A DNA stretch of 64,000 bases from Streptomyces griseus subsp. griseus (GTDB lineage Bacteria > Actinomycetota > Actinomycetes > Streptomycetales > Streptomycetaceae), in the NCBI RefSeq assembly GCF_000720255.1, contig NZ_JOJE01000026.1, positions 1 to 64,000 of the forward strand, read 5' to 3'. This document shows, one piece after another, positions 1 through 8,314 of the stretch (positions within the stretch are counted from its first letter, which is position 1; each line of letters opens with the position of its first letter). The translations under genes and the position numbers were made by a program. The notes under the pieces are model-generated. The model was not told the DNA's origin and did not search any database. It saw only the letters and a list, made by a program, of their open reading frames with translations.

Positions 1-427
1 GGTCGTCGGCATCATGTTCGGCCTGTCCATGGACTACCAGGTCTTCCTGGTCAGCCGGATGCGCGAGGAGTGGGCCCACACCGGCGACAGCCACCGCGCA
101 GTCCGGGTCGGCCAGGCCGAGACCGGCAAGGTCATCGCCGTCGCGGCCACCATCATGGTCTGTGTCTTCGGCTCCTTCGTCTTCGGCGGCATGCGGGTCA
201 TCTCCGAGTTCGGCGTCAGCCTCGCGGTGGCTGTCGCTGTGGATGCCCTGCTGATCCGCATGATCGTCGTCCCCGCGCTCATGCACCTGTGCGGACGGGC
301 CAACTGGTGGCTGCCCCGCCGGCTGGACAAGGCCTTGCCCAACGTGTCCGTGGAAGGCCCCGCCGACGAGCCCGCGCATCCGCTGTACGCCGTGCGGGAA
401 CCGGATCACTCCGGCCTGGCCAACTGA
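1..427 (+). CDS. MMPL/RND-family transporter, C-terminal fragment
   Basis: The reading frame is open from the window edge, so only the last 141 or so residues are visible. MMPL proteins are RND-type membrane exporters of lipids or drugs. The fragment begins with the family hallmark GLSMDYQVFLVSRMREEW, followed by a transmembrane stretch around IAVAATIMVCVFGSFVFGG and another around VSLAVAVAVDALLIRMIVVPALM, then a short hydrophilic cytoplasmic tail. These are the last helices of the second MMPL transmembrane block. It lies 91 bp upstream of a two-component pair on the same strand. Such pairs often sit next to MMPL genes in streptomycetes, but control of this transporter by the pair is inference. 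Confidence 0.85.
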   Translation, partial: VVGIMFGLSMDYQVFLVSRMREEWAHTGDSHRAVRVGQAETGKVIAVAATIMVCVFGSFVFGGMRVISEFGVSLAVAVAVDALLIRMIVVPALMHLCGRANWWLPRRLDKALPNVSVEGPADEPAHPLYAVREPDHSGLAN

Positions 428-518
428 CCGTCACCACGACGGACCGACATCGCACGCGGGCCGGTGGAGGGGGGGGTGACCTCACCTTCCACCGGTCGGC
501 GCTGCTTAGAGTGAGGGA

Positions 519-1703
519 ATGGAACTGCCCATGGTGTGGCGACGGTGGCTGGCCCGTCATGACCGGATCAAAGACGCGTTGCCGGCGGTACCGCTGATCG
601 TGATCGCCGCGGCGGCGACCGCCGCCGTCGGCAAGGACAGCTGGCAGGAGCCTCGTTGGCACGAGGTCGTGTGGACGACGCTGTCGTGCGTGCCGCTGGC
701 CTTCCGAAGCCGCTGGCCCCTGGGCGTAGCCCTCTTCACCCTGGCGGGTGACCTCACGCTGATGGCCGTCGCCTCACACATCTCGCCGGCCCCGGGAGCG
801 AGCCTGATCGCCCTGTACACCCTCGCCTTCCTCGGCAGCCGGCGCACCGCGTGGACGGTCGGGGTAGCCTCGGCCATGGCGATCACCGGTGTCTACGCCG
901 CCACCCACTCCGAGTCTCTCGTGGCGGGGGCCAGTCTGTTGCGGTTGGACTTCGCGATCGCGGCCACCCTGCTCGGCCGCACCGTCCGCAGCCGCCGTGA
1001 GAACCTCGCGGCGGCCAGGGAACGCGTGGAACACGCCGAACGCACACGGGAGGAAGAGGCCCGGCGGCGGGTCACTGAGGAACGCGTGCGCATCGCGCGC
1101 GATCTGCACGACGTGGTCGCCCACCACATCACCCTCGTCAACGCCCAGGCGGGGGTGGCCCACCATCTCATGCGCGCCAACCCGGAACAGGCCTTCGAGG
1201 CACTGGCCCACATCAAGGACAACAGCCGCGCCGCCCTCGACGAACTGCGGGCCACCGTCGGCCTGTTGCGTCAACCCGACGACGCGCCGGGCGCGCGGGC
1301 CCCCGTCCCGCGTCTGGCCGATCTCGACGCCCTCGTCACCGGTTTCGAGGCGAGCGGGCTGTCCGTGTCGGTGACCCGTACGGGCGGCACTTCGCCGCTG
1401 GCGCCCGCAACCGACCTCACCGCCTACCGCATCATCCAGGAAGCCCTCACCAACACCCACAAGCACGCGTCCGCGTCCCGCGCCTCGGTGGTCCTGGACT
1501 ACGGCGTGCACTCACTCCGGGTCGCTGTGACGGACGACGGACGCCCGGGCGCACCGAAGGGCGCGGGCACCGGCCACGGACTGATCGGCATGCATGAGCG
1601 GGCCACGGCCATCGGCGGTACCGTCACCGCCGGCCCGCGTCCCGAAGGCGGCTTCCAGGTCGTCGCCGAGCTGCCGCTCTCATTCTCCCCCGCACCTGCC
1701 TGA
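519..1703 (+). CDS. NarL-type sensor histidine kinase
   Basis: 394 aa membrane sensor kinase of the HisKA_3 group. The N-terminal 150 or so residues hold several hydrophobic segments consistent with four or five membrane helices. A coiled linker (residues about 160-195, rich in Arg and Glu) leads to the phosphoacceptor box RIARDLHDVVAHHITLV with the conserved His. The C-terminal HATPase_c domain ends with a GHGLIGMHERA glycine box. There is no recognisable extracellular sensor domain, so the stimulus is unknown. A start 12 bp downstream (ATG at 531) is also possible. The stop is close upstream of the response regulator, so the two form one transcription unit. Confidence 0.93.
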   Translation: MELPMVWRRWLARHDRIKDALPAVPLIVIAAAATAAVGKDSWQEPRWHEVVWTTLSCVPLAFRSRWPLGVALFTLAGDLTLMAVASHISPAPGASLIALYTLAFLGSRRTAWTVGVASAMAITGVYAATHSESLVAGASLLRLDFAIAATLLGRTVRSRRENLAAARERVEHAERTREEEARRRVTEERVRIARDLHDVVAHHITLVNAQAGVAHHLMRANPEQAFEALAHIKDNSRAALDELRATVGLLRQPDDAPGARAPVPRLADLDALVTGFEASGLSVSVTRTGGTSPLAPATDLTAYRIIQEALTNTHKHASASRASVVLDYGVHSLRVAVTDDGRPGAPKGAGTGHGLIGMHERATAIGGTVTAGPRPEGGFQVVAELPLSFSPAPA

Positions 1704-1723
1704 CCCCCGTGAGGAACCCGCCC

Positions 1724-2401
1724 ATGACCATTCGCGTCCTGCTCGCCGACGACCAGGCCCTGCTCCGCGGCACCTTCCGGCTGCTCATCGACGCACAACC
1801 CGACATGGACGTCGTCGCAGAGGCCTCCAACGGGAGGGAGGCAGCCCAACTGGCCCGGTCCAGGCGCGCCGACGTCGTCGTCATGGACATCCGGATGCCC
1901 GAGGTCGACGGCATCGAAGCCACCCGGCTGATCGCCCAGGACGAGGACCTGGCCGGAGTCAAGATCCTCGTCCTGACCACCTTCGAGGAGGACGACCTCG
2001 TCGTCGAGGCCCTCCGGGCCGGGGCGAGCGGCTTCTTGGGCAAGGGCGTCGAACCGGCACAGCTCCTCGAGGCCATCCGCCTCGTGGCCGCAGGCGAGGC
2101 GCTGCTCTCCCCGGCGGCCACCAAGGGCCTCATCACCCGGCTCCTCGCCCAGCCCTCACCCGGCGACCTCGTCGACCCCCATCGGCTGGCCACGCTGACT
2201 CCCCGGGAACGCGAGGTACTGGCACTGGTGGGCACCGGCCTGGCCAACGACGAGATCGCCGAACGCCTCTTCGTCACCCCGGTCACCGTCAAGACCCACG
2301 CCAACCGGGCCATGGCCAAACTCGGCGCCCGCGACAGGGCTCAGCTCGTCGTCATCGCCTACGAGACCGGCCTGGTACGCGCGGGAGAGCGGCAAGGCTG
2401 A
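1724..2401 (+). CDS. NarL/LuxR-family response regulator
   Basis: 225 aa cognate regulator of the preceding kinase. The receiver domain begins TIRVLLADDQALLRGTF. The phosphorylatable Asp lies in VVVMDIRMP, and the switch Thr and Lys regions (LVLTTFEEDD) are present. The C-terminal LuxR-type HTH is LTPREREVLALVGTGLANDEIAERL followed by TPVTVKTHANRAMAKL. A GTG at 1709 would add five residues, but GAGGAA at about 1711-1716 is a well-placed ribosome site for the ATG at 1724, so I chose the ATG. A strong hairpin follows the stop. It probably controls its own operon and the adjacent MMPL gene; the targets are inferred. Confidence 0.93.
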   Translation: MTIRVLLADDQALLRGTFRLLIDAQPDMDVVAEASNGREAAQLARSRRADVVVMDIRMPEVDGIEATRLIAQDEDLAGVKILVLTTFEEDDLVVEALRAGASGFLGKGVEPAQLLEAIRLVAAGEALLSPAATKGLITRLLAQPSPGDLVDPHRLATLTPREREVLALVGTGLANDEIAERLFVTPVTVKTHANRAMAKLGARDRAQLVVIAYETGLVRAGERQG

Positions 2402-2427
2402 GGCACCGGCCGACCACGGCCGGTGCC
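2402..2427 (+). terminator. Terminator-type hairpin after the two-component pair
   Basis: A perfect 11-bp inverted repeat, GGCACCGGCCG and CGGCCGGTGCC, with a 4-nt loop starts directly after the response-regulator stop. There is no T-tract, as is common in high-GC actinobacteria. It separates the plus-strand regulator operon from the minus-strand catabolic operon that ends at 2497. Confidence 0.7.
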
Positions 2428-2496
2428 CGGGTCTCCCGGAGCACGCGCCGGAAGGACGCGCGCTGTCGACGCGTGCCCGTCAGCGGGCCGTCGCCC

Positions 2497-3574
2497 TCAC
2501 TTCGGCTGCGCGGCGGCGAGCGCCGCCTCGGCCTTCTTGCGGTAGATGGCGAGTTTCTCGGCGGGGGCGACGACCTGGCGGCTGCGGGACTTCACGGACA
2601 CGTCGTGGCCGCCCGCGGCCCTGCGCAGGGCGCCCACCGTCGCCTGTTCGCGGGGGACGTGGGCGAACGGGTCGAAGGAGTACCAGCGCATGGCGTTCTC
2701 GTGCGTCATCTTGTTGATGTCGTCGTCCGGCACGGAGTTGGTCCAGGCGGTCCAGAAAGTAGGGGATCCAGCCGGTGCCGCCCTCCGACAGCCCGATCCT
2801 GATGGCCGGGTACTCCTTGAGGACACGGGACCACATCAGGTCGGCCGCCGCCTGGACGAGGTTGATGGGCTGGAGGGTGATCATCACGTCCGGCGGGGCG
2901 TCGGGCGCGGTGATGGCGAGGCGGCCGGAGGAGCCGATGTGCAGGTTCATCACCGTGCCGCAGTCGGTCAGCGCCCGCCATACCGGGTCCCAGTACTCGG
3001 AGTGGAAGCTCGGGTAGCCGAGCGGGACCGGGTTCTCCGGGAAGGTGAGGGCGTGACAGCCCTTCTCGGCGACGCGCCGGATCTCCTGGGCGCACAGCTC
3101 GGCGTCCCAGATCGCCGGGAGGGCCATGGGGATGAACCGGCCGGGGTGGGCGGCGCACCACTCGTCGATGTGCCAGTCGTTGTAGGCGCGCACCAGGGCC
3201 ATCGAGAAGTCGGAGTCCTCGGTGGCGAACAGCCGGGCGGAGAAGCCGGGGAAGGAGGGGAAGTTCAGCTGGGCGAGGACACCGCCGGCGTTCATGTCGG
3301 CGACGCGTTCGTCGACGTCGTAGCAGCCGGGCCTGATCTCGTCCAGGCCCTGCGGCTCCATGCCGTACTCCTCCTTGGGACGGCCCGCGACCGCGTTGAG
3401 CGCGGCGTTGCCGATCCTGGCGTCCCGGAACTGCCAGACGTCGCTGCCGTCCTCGCGGTGCACCAGCCGCGGCGCGTCCTTCTTGTAGCGGGCCGGCAGG
3501 TGGTTGGCGAACAGGTCCGGCGGTTCGATGATGTGGTCGTCGACGCTGATGAGGATCATGTCATCGCGGTCCAT
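2497..3574 (-). pseudogene. Amidohydrolase_2-family metalloenzyme with internal deletion and frameshift
   Basis: The start is ATG at 3574 with an AAGGAG ribosome site. The protein opens ILISVDDHIIEPPDLF, the metal-binding N-terminus of ACMSD-like TIM-barrel decarboxylases and hydrolases, and reads well to LSEGGTGWIPYFLDRLDQ near 2745. At that point the frame changes: the tail PDDDINKMTHENAMRWYSFDP, typical of the end of this family, is encoded in another frame and stops at 2497. The roughly 90 residues usually found between these blocks, including the ECDYPHSD metal-ligand region, are absent. The simplest reading is an out-of-frame internal deletion that inactivated the enzyme. It is the last gene of the ABC-transporter operon. 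Confidence 0.8.
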
Positions 3575-3599
3575 GGGACTCCTTGTGGCTGAGGGCGGA

Positions 3600-3920
3600 T
3601 CAGTCCGAGGCGGGCAGGGCCTTGGGCGGTTTGACCGCCAGGGGCCTTCCTCCGTAGGTGAGGTGGCCGGTGCCGGAGGCGGTGCAGAGGAGTTCGAGCG
3701 TGTCGGCGGGGTCGACGTAGCGCTTGCCGATGAGGGTGTCCGGTGCCTGGCCGGCCGGCTGTGCGGCAGGGGCGTCCTGGGCCGGGACCATCGGGCTGCC
3801 ACCGCATTCGACCGGACCCGTGACCTCCTGCGGGGCCCGGATCACGATGACGCGGGTGGTGCCGGTGACCGAGGCCAGCTGGTCACCGGGGCGCAGGGCC
3901 GGTGTGCGGGGTGACGGCAT
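3600..3920 (-). CDS. Small conserved protein of unknown function
   Basis: 106 aa, soluble, with no signal peptide. I do not recognise a named family. The central part contains a short Pro/Ala-rich linker (about residues 45-60) and the C-terminal half reads LIGKRYVDPADTLELLCT, with a single Cys in each half. The start ATG at 3920 has an AAGGAG ribosome site and overlaps the end of the upstream membrane-protein gene by 38 bp, so it is translationally linked to the transporter operon. Its position between transporter and amidohydrolase suggests an accessory role in uptake or first processing of the substrate; this is inference only. Confidence 0.65.
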   Translation of the reverse strand: MPSPRTPALRPGDQLASVTGTTRVIVIRAPQEVTGPVECGGSPMVPAQDAPAAQPAGQAPDTLIGKRYVDPADTLELLCTASGTGHLTYGGRPLAVKPPKALPASD

Positions 3921-4290
3921 GGCGCGGTTCTCCTTGGGATGCGGGTGCCGGTGGAGTGAGCCTCTCCCCCAGCCGGTCCAGGTCGTAGGACTGGCGGGCG
4001 AGCCAGAAGCGCAGGAAGCCGGTGAGCGAGTAGCGCAGGAAGAGGGCTCCGCCCACCACGGCGGCGGCGATTCCGCCGAGACCGATGGCGAGGGCGTCGC
4101 CCTGGGCCAGGGAGTTGTCCGTGGCGTGGGCGAGAGGAAAGGCGAGCGCGCCCAGGACGAGTCCCGCGGCCATGAGCAGTCCGCCGAGCCGCAGCCAGAG
4201 CGTGGCGCGGGCGGCGGCGGGGTCGGGGATCTTCAGCTCGGCGAGTTGGCGGACGAACCGTTCTGCACGCGCGTCGGGAGGTGCGGTCAT
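3883..4290 (-). CDS. Two-helix membrane protein of the ABC operon
   Basis: 135 aa. The N-terminus (residues 1-33) is hydrophilic and ends in an LKIPDPAAAR segment. Two membrane helices follow: LGGLLMAAGLVLGALAFPLA and IGLGGIAAAVVGGALFLRYSL. The tail is short and charged. The start ATG at 4290 overlaps the stop of the LivF-like ATPase gene as ATGA, so translation is probably coupled. No family name is recognised. Its place in the operon suggests an accessory subunit of the importer. Confidence 0.75.
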   Translation of the reverse strand: MTAPPDARAERFVRQLAELKIPDPAAARATLWLRLGGLLMAAGLVLGALAFPLAHATDNSLAQGDALAIGLGGIAAAVVGGALFLRYSLTGFLRFWLARQSYDLDRLGERLTPPAPASQGEPRHAVTPHTGPAPR

Positions 4291-4997
4291 ATCGGGCTCC
4301 CCAGGTAGTAGGAGGAGAGTTCGGCGTGCAGGGAGCTGTCGGGGTGCCCCTGCCACTGGACGCGGCCGCCGGCGAGGACAGCGGCGTGGTCGGCGATCTT
4401 CAGTACGGCGGCGGCGAACTGCTCGACGACGAGCACGGCGACGCCCTGCCGGGCGATGCCGGCGACGAGTTCGTAGAGCTCGGCGACGACCAGCGGGGCG
4501 AGCCCCATGGAGAGTTCGTCGAGGAGCAGGACGGCGGGGTCGGTGGCGAGGCCGCGGGCCAGGGCGAGCATCTGCTGCTCGCCGCCGGAGAGGGTGCCCG
4601 CGGGCTGGGCGCGCCGGGTGCCAAGGACGGGGAAGCGGGCGTAAGCGATCTCCTCGATCTCCTCGTGGGTGCGGCCCGTGAAGGTCATCATCCGGAGGTT
4701 GTCGCGCACGGACAGGTTGGGGAAGACACCACGGCCCTGGGGCACCAGGCACACGCCGGCGCGGGCGAGGTCGCGCGGGTGGATGCCGGTGGCGTCCCGG
4801 CCACCGAGCAGCAACCGGCCGGCGCTGGGCGGGTGCACACCGGCGGCGACCGACAGCAGGGTGGTCTTACCGGAGCCGTTGGGACCGAGGAGAGCCACCA
4901 CGCGGCCCTCCTCGACAGCCAGGTCCACGCCGTGCAGCACGGTGATGCCGCCGTGGGCGGCGCGGATGCCGTCCAGCTCCAGCAGGGGTCCGCTCAT
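4287..4997 (-). CDS. Branched-chain-type ABC transporter ATP-binding protein (LivF-like)
   Basis: 236 aa cytoplasmic ATPase of the HAAT (branched-chain amino acid) importer family. Walker A is GPNGSGKTT, the signature motif is LSGGEQQMLALARGLA and Walker B is LLLDELSMGLAP, followed by the switch-His region VVEQFAAAVLKIADHAAVL. The LivF-type ending and the partner LivG next door identify it. In actinobacterial catabolic clusters this transporter family often imports aromatic or steroid-like acids rather than amino acids, which fits the neighbouring genes. It overlaps the previous gene by ATGA. Confidence 0.93.
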   Translation of the reverse strand: MSGPLLELDGIRAAHGGITVLHGVDLAVEEGRVVALLGPNGSGKTTLLSVAAGVHPPSAGRLLLGGRDATGIHPRDLARAGVCLVPQGRGVFPNLSVRDNLRMMTFTGRTHEEIEEIAYARFPVLGTRRAQPAGTLSGGEQQMLALARGLATDPAVLLLDELSMGLAPLVVAELYELVAGIARQGVAVLVVEQFAAAVLKIADHAAVLAGGRVQWQGHPDSSLHAELSSYYLGSPI

Positions 4998-5713
4998 GGC
5001 CGTGCCTCCCCCAGGTAGGCGGCGAGGACCGTCTCGTCGGTCTGCACTCGGGCGGGCGGGCCGCTGGCGACGACGGAGCCGAGGTCGAGGACGTGCACCT
5101 CGTCGCAGACGCTCATCACCAGGCTCATGTCGTGCTCGACGAGCAGGACGGCCGTGCCCTCGTCGGCGAGGGAGCGCAGCAGCGCGGCGAACCGCTCCGT
5201 CTCCTCCGCGTCCTGACCGGCGGCGGGTTCGTCGAGGAGCAGGACGCGTGGGCCGAGGACGAGGGCGCGGCCGACCTCGACCAGGCGGGCCAGGCCGGTG
5301 GGGAGCGCGTCGGACGCGTCGTCGGCCACACCGGTCAGGCCGAGCCGTGCCAGTACGGCGTCGGCCGTGCGGGCGGCGTGGCGGCGCCCCGGGCCGAGTT
5401 CGGCGGCGACGAGCAGGTTGTCGCGCACGGAGAGACGGCCGAAGAGCTCCAGGTGCTGGAAGGTGCGGGACATCCCGCGGCGGGCGCGACGGGCGGGGCC
5501 TTCCCGGGTGATGTCGCGGCCGTCGAGACGGATACGGCCGGTGCGGGGCCGGCGCAGCCCGCAGACCACGTCGAACAGCGTGGACTTTCCCGCTCCGTTG
5601 GGGCCGATGAGGCCTGTTACCCGGCCCGCCTCGGCCGTCAGTGACACGCCGTCGAGGGCGCGGCATCCCCCGAAGGAGACGGTGATCTCCTCAGCCCGCA
5701 GCAGTGGTGGCAC
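4994..5713 (-). CDS. Branched-chain-type ABC transporter ATP-binding protein (LivG-like)
   Basis: 239 aa ATPase. Walker A is GPNGAGKST. The Q-loop region SRTFQHLELF is typical of LivG proteins. The signature motif is a divergent LPTGLARLVEVGRAL in place of LSxGQ, and Walker B is VLLLDEPAAGQD. The switch His is in VEHDMSLVMSVCDEVHVLDLG. It overlaps the fused permease gene upstream by 23 bp and the LivF gene downstream by 4 bp. It pairs with LivF as the ATPase heterodimer of the importer. Confidence 0.93.
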   Translation of the reverse strand: MPPLLRAEEITVSFGGCRALDGVSLTAEAGRVTGLIGPNGAGKSTLFDVVCGLRRPRTGRIRLDGRDITREGPARRARRGMSRTFQHLELFGRLSVRDNLLVAAELGPGRRHAARTADAVLARLGLTGVADDASDALPTGLARLVEVGRALVLGPRVLLLDEPAAGQDAEETERFAALLRSLADEGTAVLLVEHDMSLVMSVCDEVHVLDLGSVVASGPPARVQTDETVLAAYLGEARP

Positions 5714-7802
5714 GGCTCAGCACCTCCCCGTCCTCGGACCGCCAGGGGCGGCGTACTCCCCACCACTCGGGCGGGATGTCGGTGGGCGGCCGCTGTGCGG
5801 CGGCGGCGCGGACGCGCAGCAGCAGGGCCGTGACGAGGGCGATCGCGAGGAGCAGCCATCCGTTCGCCACATCGAGCGCCGCGAGCAGCCAGCACACGCC
5901 GAGGACGCCGAGCAGCCCGCGCAGCAGCGGCCGGTTCCTTCCCAGCGGCGCCCATTCGGCGCGCATCTGGGCCAGGACACCGCTGGGGTTGTGCGCGAGT
6001 CCCATGCCGGCGAGCGCGACGAGGAGCGAGGTCACATCCTGGACCCACGAGCCGGCGCCGTGCAGCAGTTGCGCCGGGACGACGAAGGCGATACCGGTGA
6101 ACAGGCCCGTTCCCACCGCGCCGAGGCCGCCGATGACTGCGATCAGGAAGATCGGCAGCCCGGCGATGAGGTTGAACTGGTCGGCGGTGACGGTCTGCAG
6201 CTGCATGCCGTACAGGGCACCGCCCAGTCCCGCGATCCCGGCGGACAGGGCGAAGACGGCTGTCTTGGCGACGAGGAGCCGTCCGCCGAGGGTGGCGTAG
6301 GCGGCCTCGCTGTCGCGGAGCGCGATCAGCCGGCGGCCGAACCGGCCCCGGCGCAGTGCGGCGACGCCGACCGAGGCGAGCGCGAGACAGACGGCGGAGA
6401 GCACCAGCAGCTGGGCCGGTGAGGTGAGGTGCAGGCCGAACAGGTCGGGGCCGCTGACGGTCACCGAGCCCTGGTCGAAGAAGGTGATGCGCACGCCCAA
6501 CACCTCGAAGGCGGGCAGAGTGAAGATCCAGCGGTCGAGGACGACGGCGAAGGCGGCGGTGCCGAGCGCGAGGTAGATGCCGGACAGGCGCAGGGCGGGC
6601 AACGCGATCAGCACGCCGACGGCCGCGGTGACCAGCATGGCGGCGGGCAGCGCCCACAGCTCGCCGTGCGCGCCGAGGTGTCCCCACACCACGGCGCCGA
6701 TGCCGGCGATGGACAGCTGGCACAGGGAGATCTGCCCGGTGTATCCCGCCAGGGGCACGAAGGACAGGGCGATGACGCCGAGCGGGAAGAGCGTGCCGTA
6801 GGAGAGGACGGCGTCCTCCGCCAGGACGGTCACCAGGACGAGCGCGAACAGCACGATCGAGCCCGCGAGGAGGAGGCTGCCGCGTGCCGTCGGCAGCGGC
6901 ACCTGTACCGGGGTGCGGTCACGGCCGCGCAGTCTGCGGTGTGGGAAGGCGAGCAGGGCCAGGAACAGCAGCAGCGCGGGGGCTGCCAGACGCAGGCCCG
7001 GAAGGTAGTCGTTCTGCGGCAGGTAGCCGGCGAGATAGGCCTCCAGCAGGCCGACGACGAGGGCCCCGAGGAAGGTGAGCGGCAGGCTGCGCAGCCGGCC
7101 GAAGACGGCGGCGGTGTAGGCGCTGACGATGAGCAGCGACAGCTGCTGGGCGTCGAGCGCGACGGCGGGCGCGATGAGGATGCCGCCGACGGCGGCGAGC
7201 TGGATGCCGAGCACCCAGGCGAGCCGGGTGGCACGTAGCGGATCGGCGCCGGTGAGGCCGGCGAGAGCCCGGTCGTCGACGGAGGCGCGCATCTCCGTGC
7301 CGGCGCGGGTGCGGTGCAGCAGTGCCCAGAGGGCCGCGGCGATCGCCAGGGCGACGGCCATGGTGATCGCCTGGTGCCAGGTGACGGCGGCCGGGCCGAG
7401 GCGCAGTGCGGGCCGTTCGGCGAGGAACGGCGCGAGCGGGCGCGCGGTGTTGGGGTCCCACACCCAGCGGGCGAGCGCGATGCACCCGGTGAGCAGCGCG
7501 ACGGTCATCACGAGGCGTTCGGCCTCGCCGAGCGCCTGCACCGGCCGCATGAGCACGCGTTCCACGAACAGGCCGAAGGCGGGGGCCAGGACGAGCAGGA
7601 CGAAGGCGAGGGCGAGCGGGACCGGCCAGCCCCAGCCGACGGCCAGCTGCCAGTAGGCGAAGGCGGACAGCATTCCGGCCGCGCCATGGGCGAAGTTGAA
7701 CACACCGGTGGTGGCGTGGGTGACCACCAGACCGGTGCCGATCACGGCGTAGACGGCGGCGGTACTCAGGCCGACCACCGTGAAGGCCAGGAATTGATCC
7801 AT
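5691..7802 (-). CDS. Fused LivH-LivM ABC permease
   Basis: 703 aa, about twice the usual permease length, because both HAAT permease subunits are in one chain. Residues 1 to about 285 are LivH-like (AVIGTGLVVTHATTGVFNFAHGAAGML, and a VERVLMRP block). Residues about 305 to 640 are LivM-like (LAGYTGQISLCQLSIAGIGAV; LSGIYLALGTAAFAVVLDRW; GGLGAVGTGLFTGI). The chain has many membrane helices throughout and a hydrophilic C-terminal tail. It is the first gene of the minus-strand transporter operon. A GAGAAT-n3-ATTCTC operator lies 62 bp upstream of its start. The matching binding lipoprotein is not here but about 50 kb away at 57570-58943. Confidence 0.9.
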   Translation of the reverse strand: MDQFLAFTVVGLSTAAVYAVIGTGLVVTHATTGVFNFAHGAAGMLSAFAYWQLAVGWGWPVPLALAFVLLVLAPAFGLFVERVLMRPVQALGEAERLVMTVALLTGCIALARWVWDPNTARPLAPFLAERPALRLGPAAVTWHQAITMAVALAIAAALWALLHRTRAGTEMRASVDDRALAGLTGADPLRATRLAWVLGIQLAAVGGILIAPAVALDAQQLSLLIVSAYTAAVFGRLRSLPLTFLGALVVGLLEAYLAGYLPQNDYLPGLRLAAPALLLFLALLAFPHRRLRGRDRTPVQVPLPTARGSLLLAGSIVLFALVLVTVLAEDAVLSYGTLFPLGVIALSFVPLAGYTGQISLCQLSIAGIGAVVWGHLGAHGELWALPAAMLVTAAVGVLIALPALRLSGIYLALGTAAFAVVLDRWIFTLPAFEVLGVRITFFDQGSVTVSGPDLFGLHLTSPAQLLVLSAVCLALASVGVAALRRGRFGRRLIALRDSEAAYATLGGRLLVAKTAVFALSAGIAGLGGALYGMQLQTVTADQFNLIAGLPIFLIAVIGGLGAVGTGLFTGIAFVVPAQLLHGAGSWVQDVTSLLVALAGMGLAHNPSGVLAQMRAEWAPLGRNRPLLRGLLGVLGVCWLLAALDVANGWLLLAIALVTALLLRVRAAAAQRPPTDIPPEWWGVRRPWRSEDGEVLSRATTAAG

Positions 7803-7815
7803 GACTTGGAAATTA

Positions 7816-7836
7816 GCTTCTCCCTATTGGAGAAGC
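7816..7836. promoter_or_regulatory. Inverted repeat in the divergent LivHM/SnoaL promoter
   Basis: Arms GCTTCTCC and GGAGAAGC form a perfect 8-bp inverted repeat around a 5-bp centre, 14 bp upstream of the permease start. It differs in arrangement from the GAGAAT operator nearby. It could be a second operator or a leader stem-loop that masks the permease ribosome site. Confidence 0.5.
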
Positions 7837-7863
7837 AACCATCCGGAGCAATACTCCTTCAGT

Positions 7864-7878
7864 GAGAATTACATTCTC
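7864..7878. promoter_or_regulatory. GAGAAT-n3-ATTCTC operator, perfect copy
   Basis: GAGAAT tac ATTCTC is an exact 6-3-6 palindrome in the 95-bp gap between the divergent permease and SnoaL genes. The same motif stands before most other catabolic operons in this window. TetR-family operators commonly have this size and symmetry; the binding protein is unknown. Confidence 0.75.
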
Positions 7879-7897
7879 GTACGAGAGGACGAGGCCC

Positions 7898-8314
7898 TTG
7901 AGCGTCACCGACGACCTGGTGGAGATCGAACAGCTCCTCGCCCGTTACGCGGTCGCCATGACCCGCGGTGACGTGGACCGGGTGCTCGCCGTGTTCGCGC
8001 CGGACGGCAGCTACAGCGCCTTCGGCGACACCTACCCGCTCGACGAGTTTCCGGCACTCGTCTCCGCCGCCCCGAAGGGGCTGTTCCTCGTGGGCACGCC
8101 GGTGATCGAGCTGGACGGTGACGCGGCGACCGGCACTCAGCCGCTGTGCTTCGTCGAGCACTCCACGCACGAGTTGCGCATCGGCTACTACAACGACACC
8201 TACGTCCGCACCCCGGACGGCTGGCGGCTGCGCACCCGCGCCATGACCTTCATCCGCCGCAGCGGCGCCCACGACTCGGGCCGCCCGCACGCCTTCGAGC
8301 GCACCCGCTCATGA
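7898..8314 (+). CDS. SnoaL/NTF2-like fold protein
   Basis: 138 aa alpha+beta cone-fold protein. It opens with the helix DDLVEIEQLLARYAVAMTRGDVDRVLAVFAPDGSYS, the usual SnoaL_4/NTF2-like start, and ends in strands with YYNDTYVRTPDGWRLRTRAMTFIRR. Members act as isomerases, hydratases or small-ligand binders. I prefer the TTG start at 7898 (GAGG at 7891-7894) because the GTG at 7862 would translate through the operator. It overlaps the next gene by ATGA and so belongs to the acyl-CoA dehydrogenase operon. The reaction is unknown. Confidence 0.8.
   Translation: MSVTDDLVEIEQLLARYAVAMTRGDVDRVLAVFAPDGSYSAFGDTYPLDEFPALVSAAPKGLFLVGTPVIELDGDAATGTQPLCFVEHSTHELRIGYYNDTYVRTPDGWRLRTRAMTFIRRSGAHDSGRPHAFERTRS

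Noticed and set aside
7898..8314. Polyketide cyclase and a biosynthetic gene cluster
   Set aside because: The SnoaL fold is common outside polyketide pathways. No ketosynthase, acyl carrier protein or glycosyltransferase gene is present.
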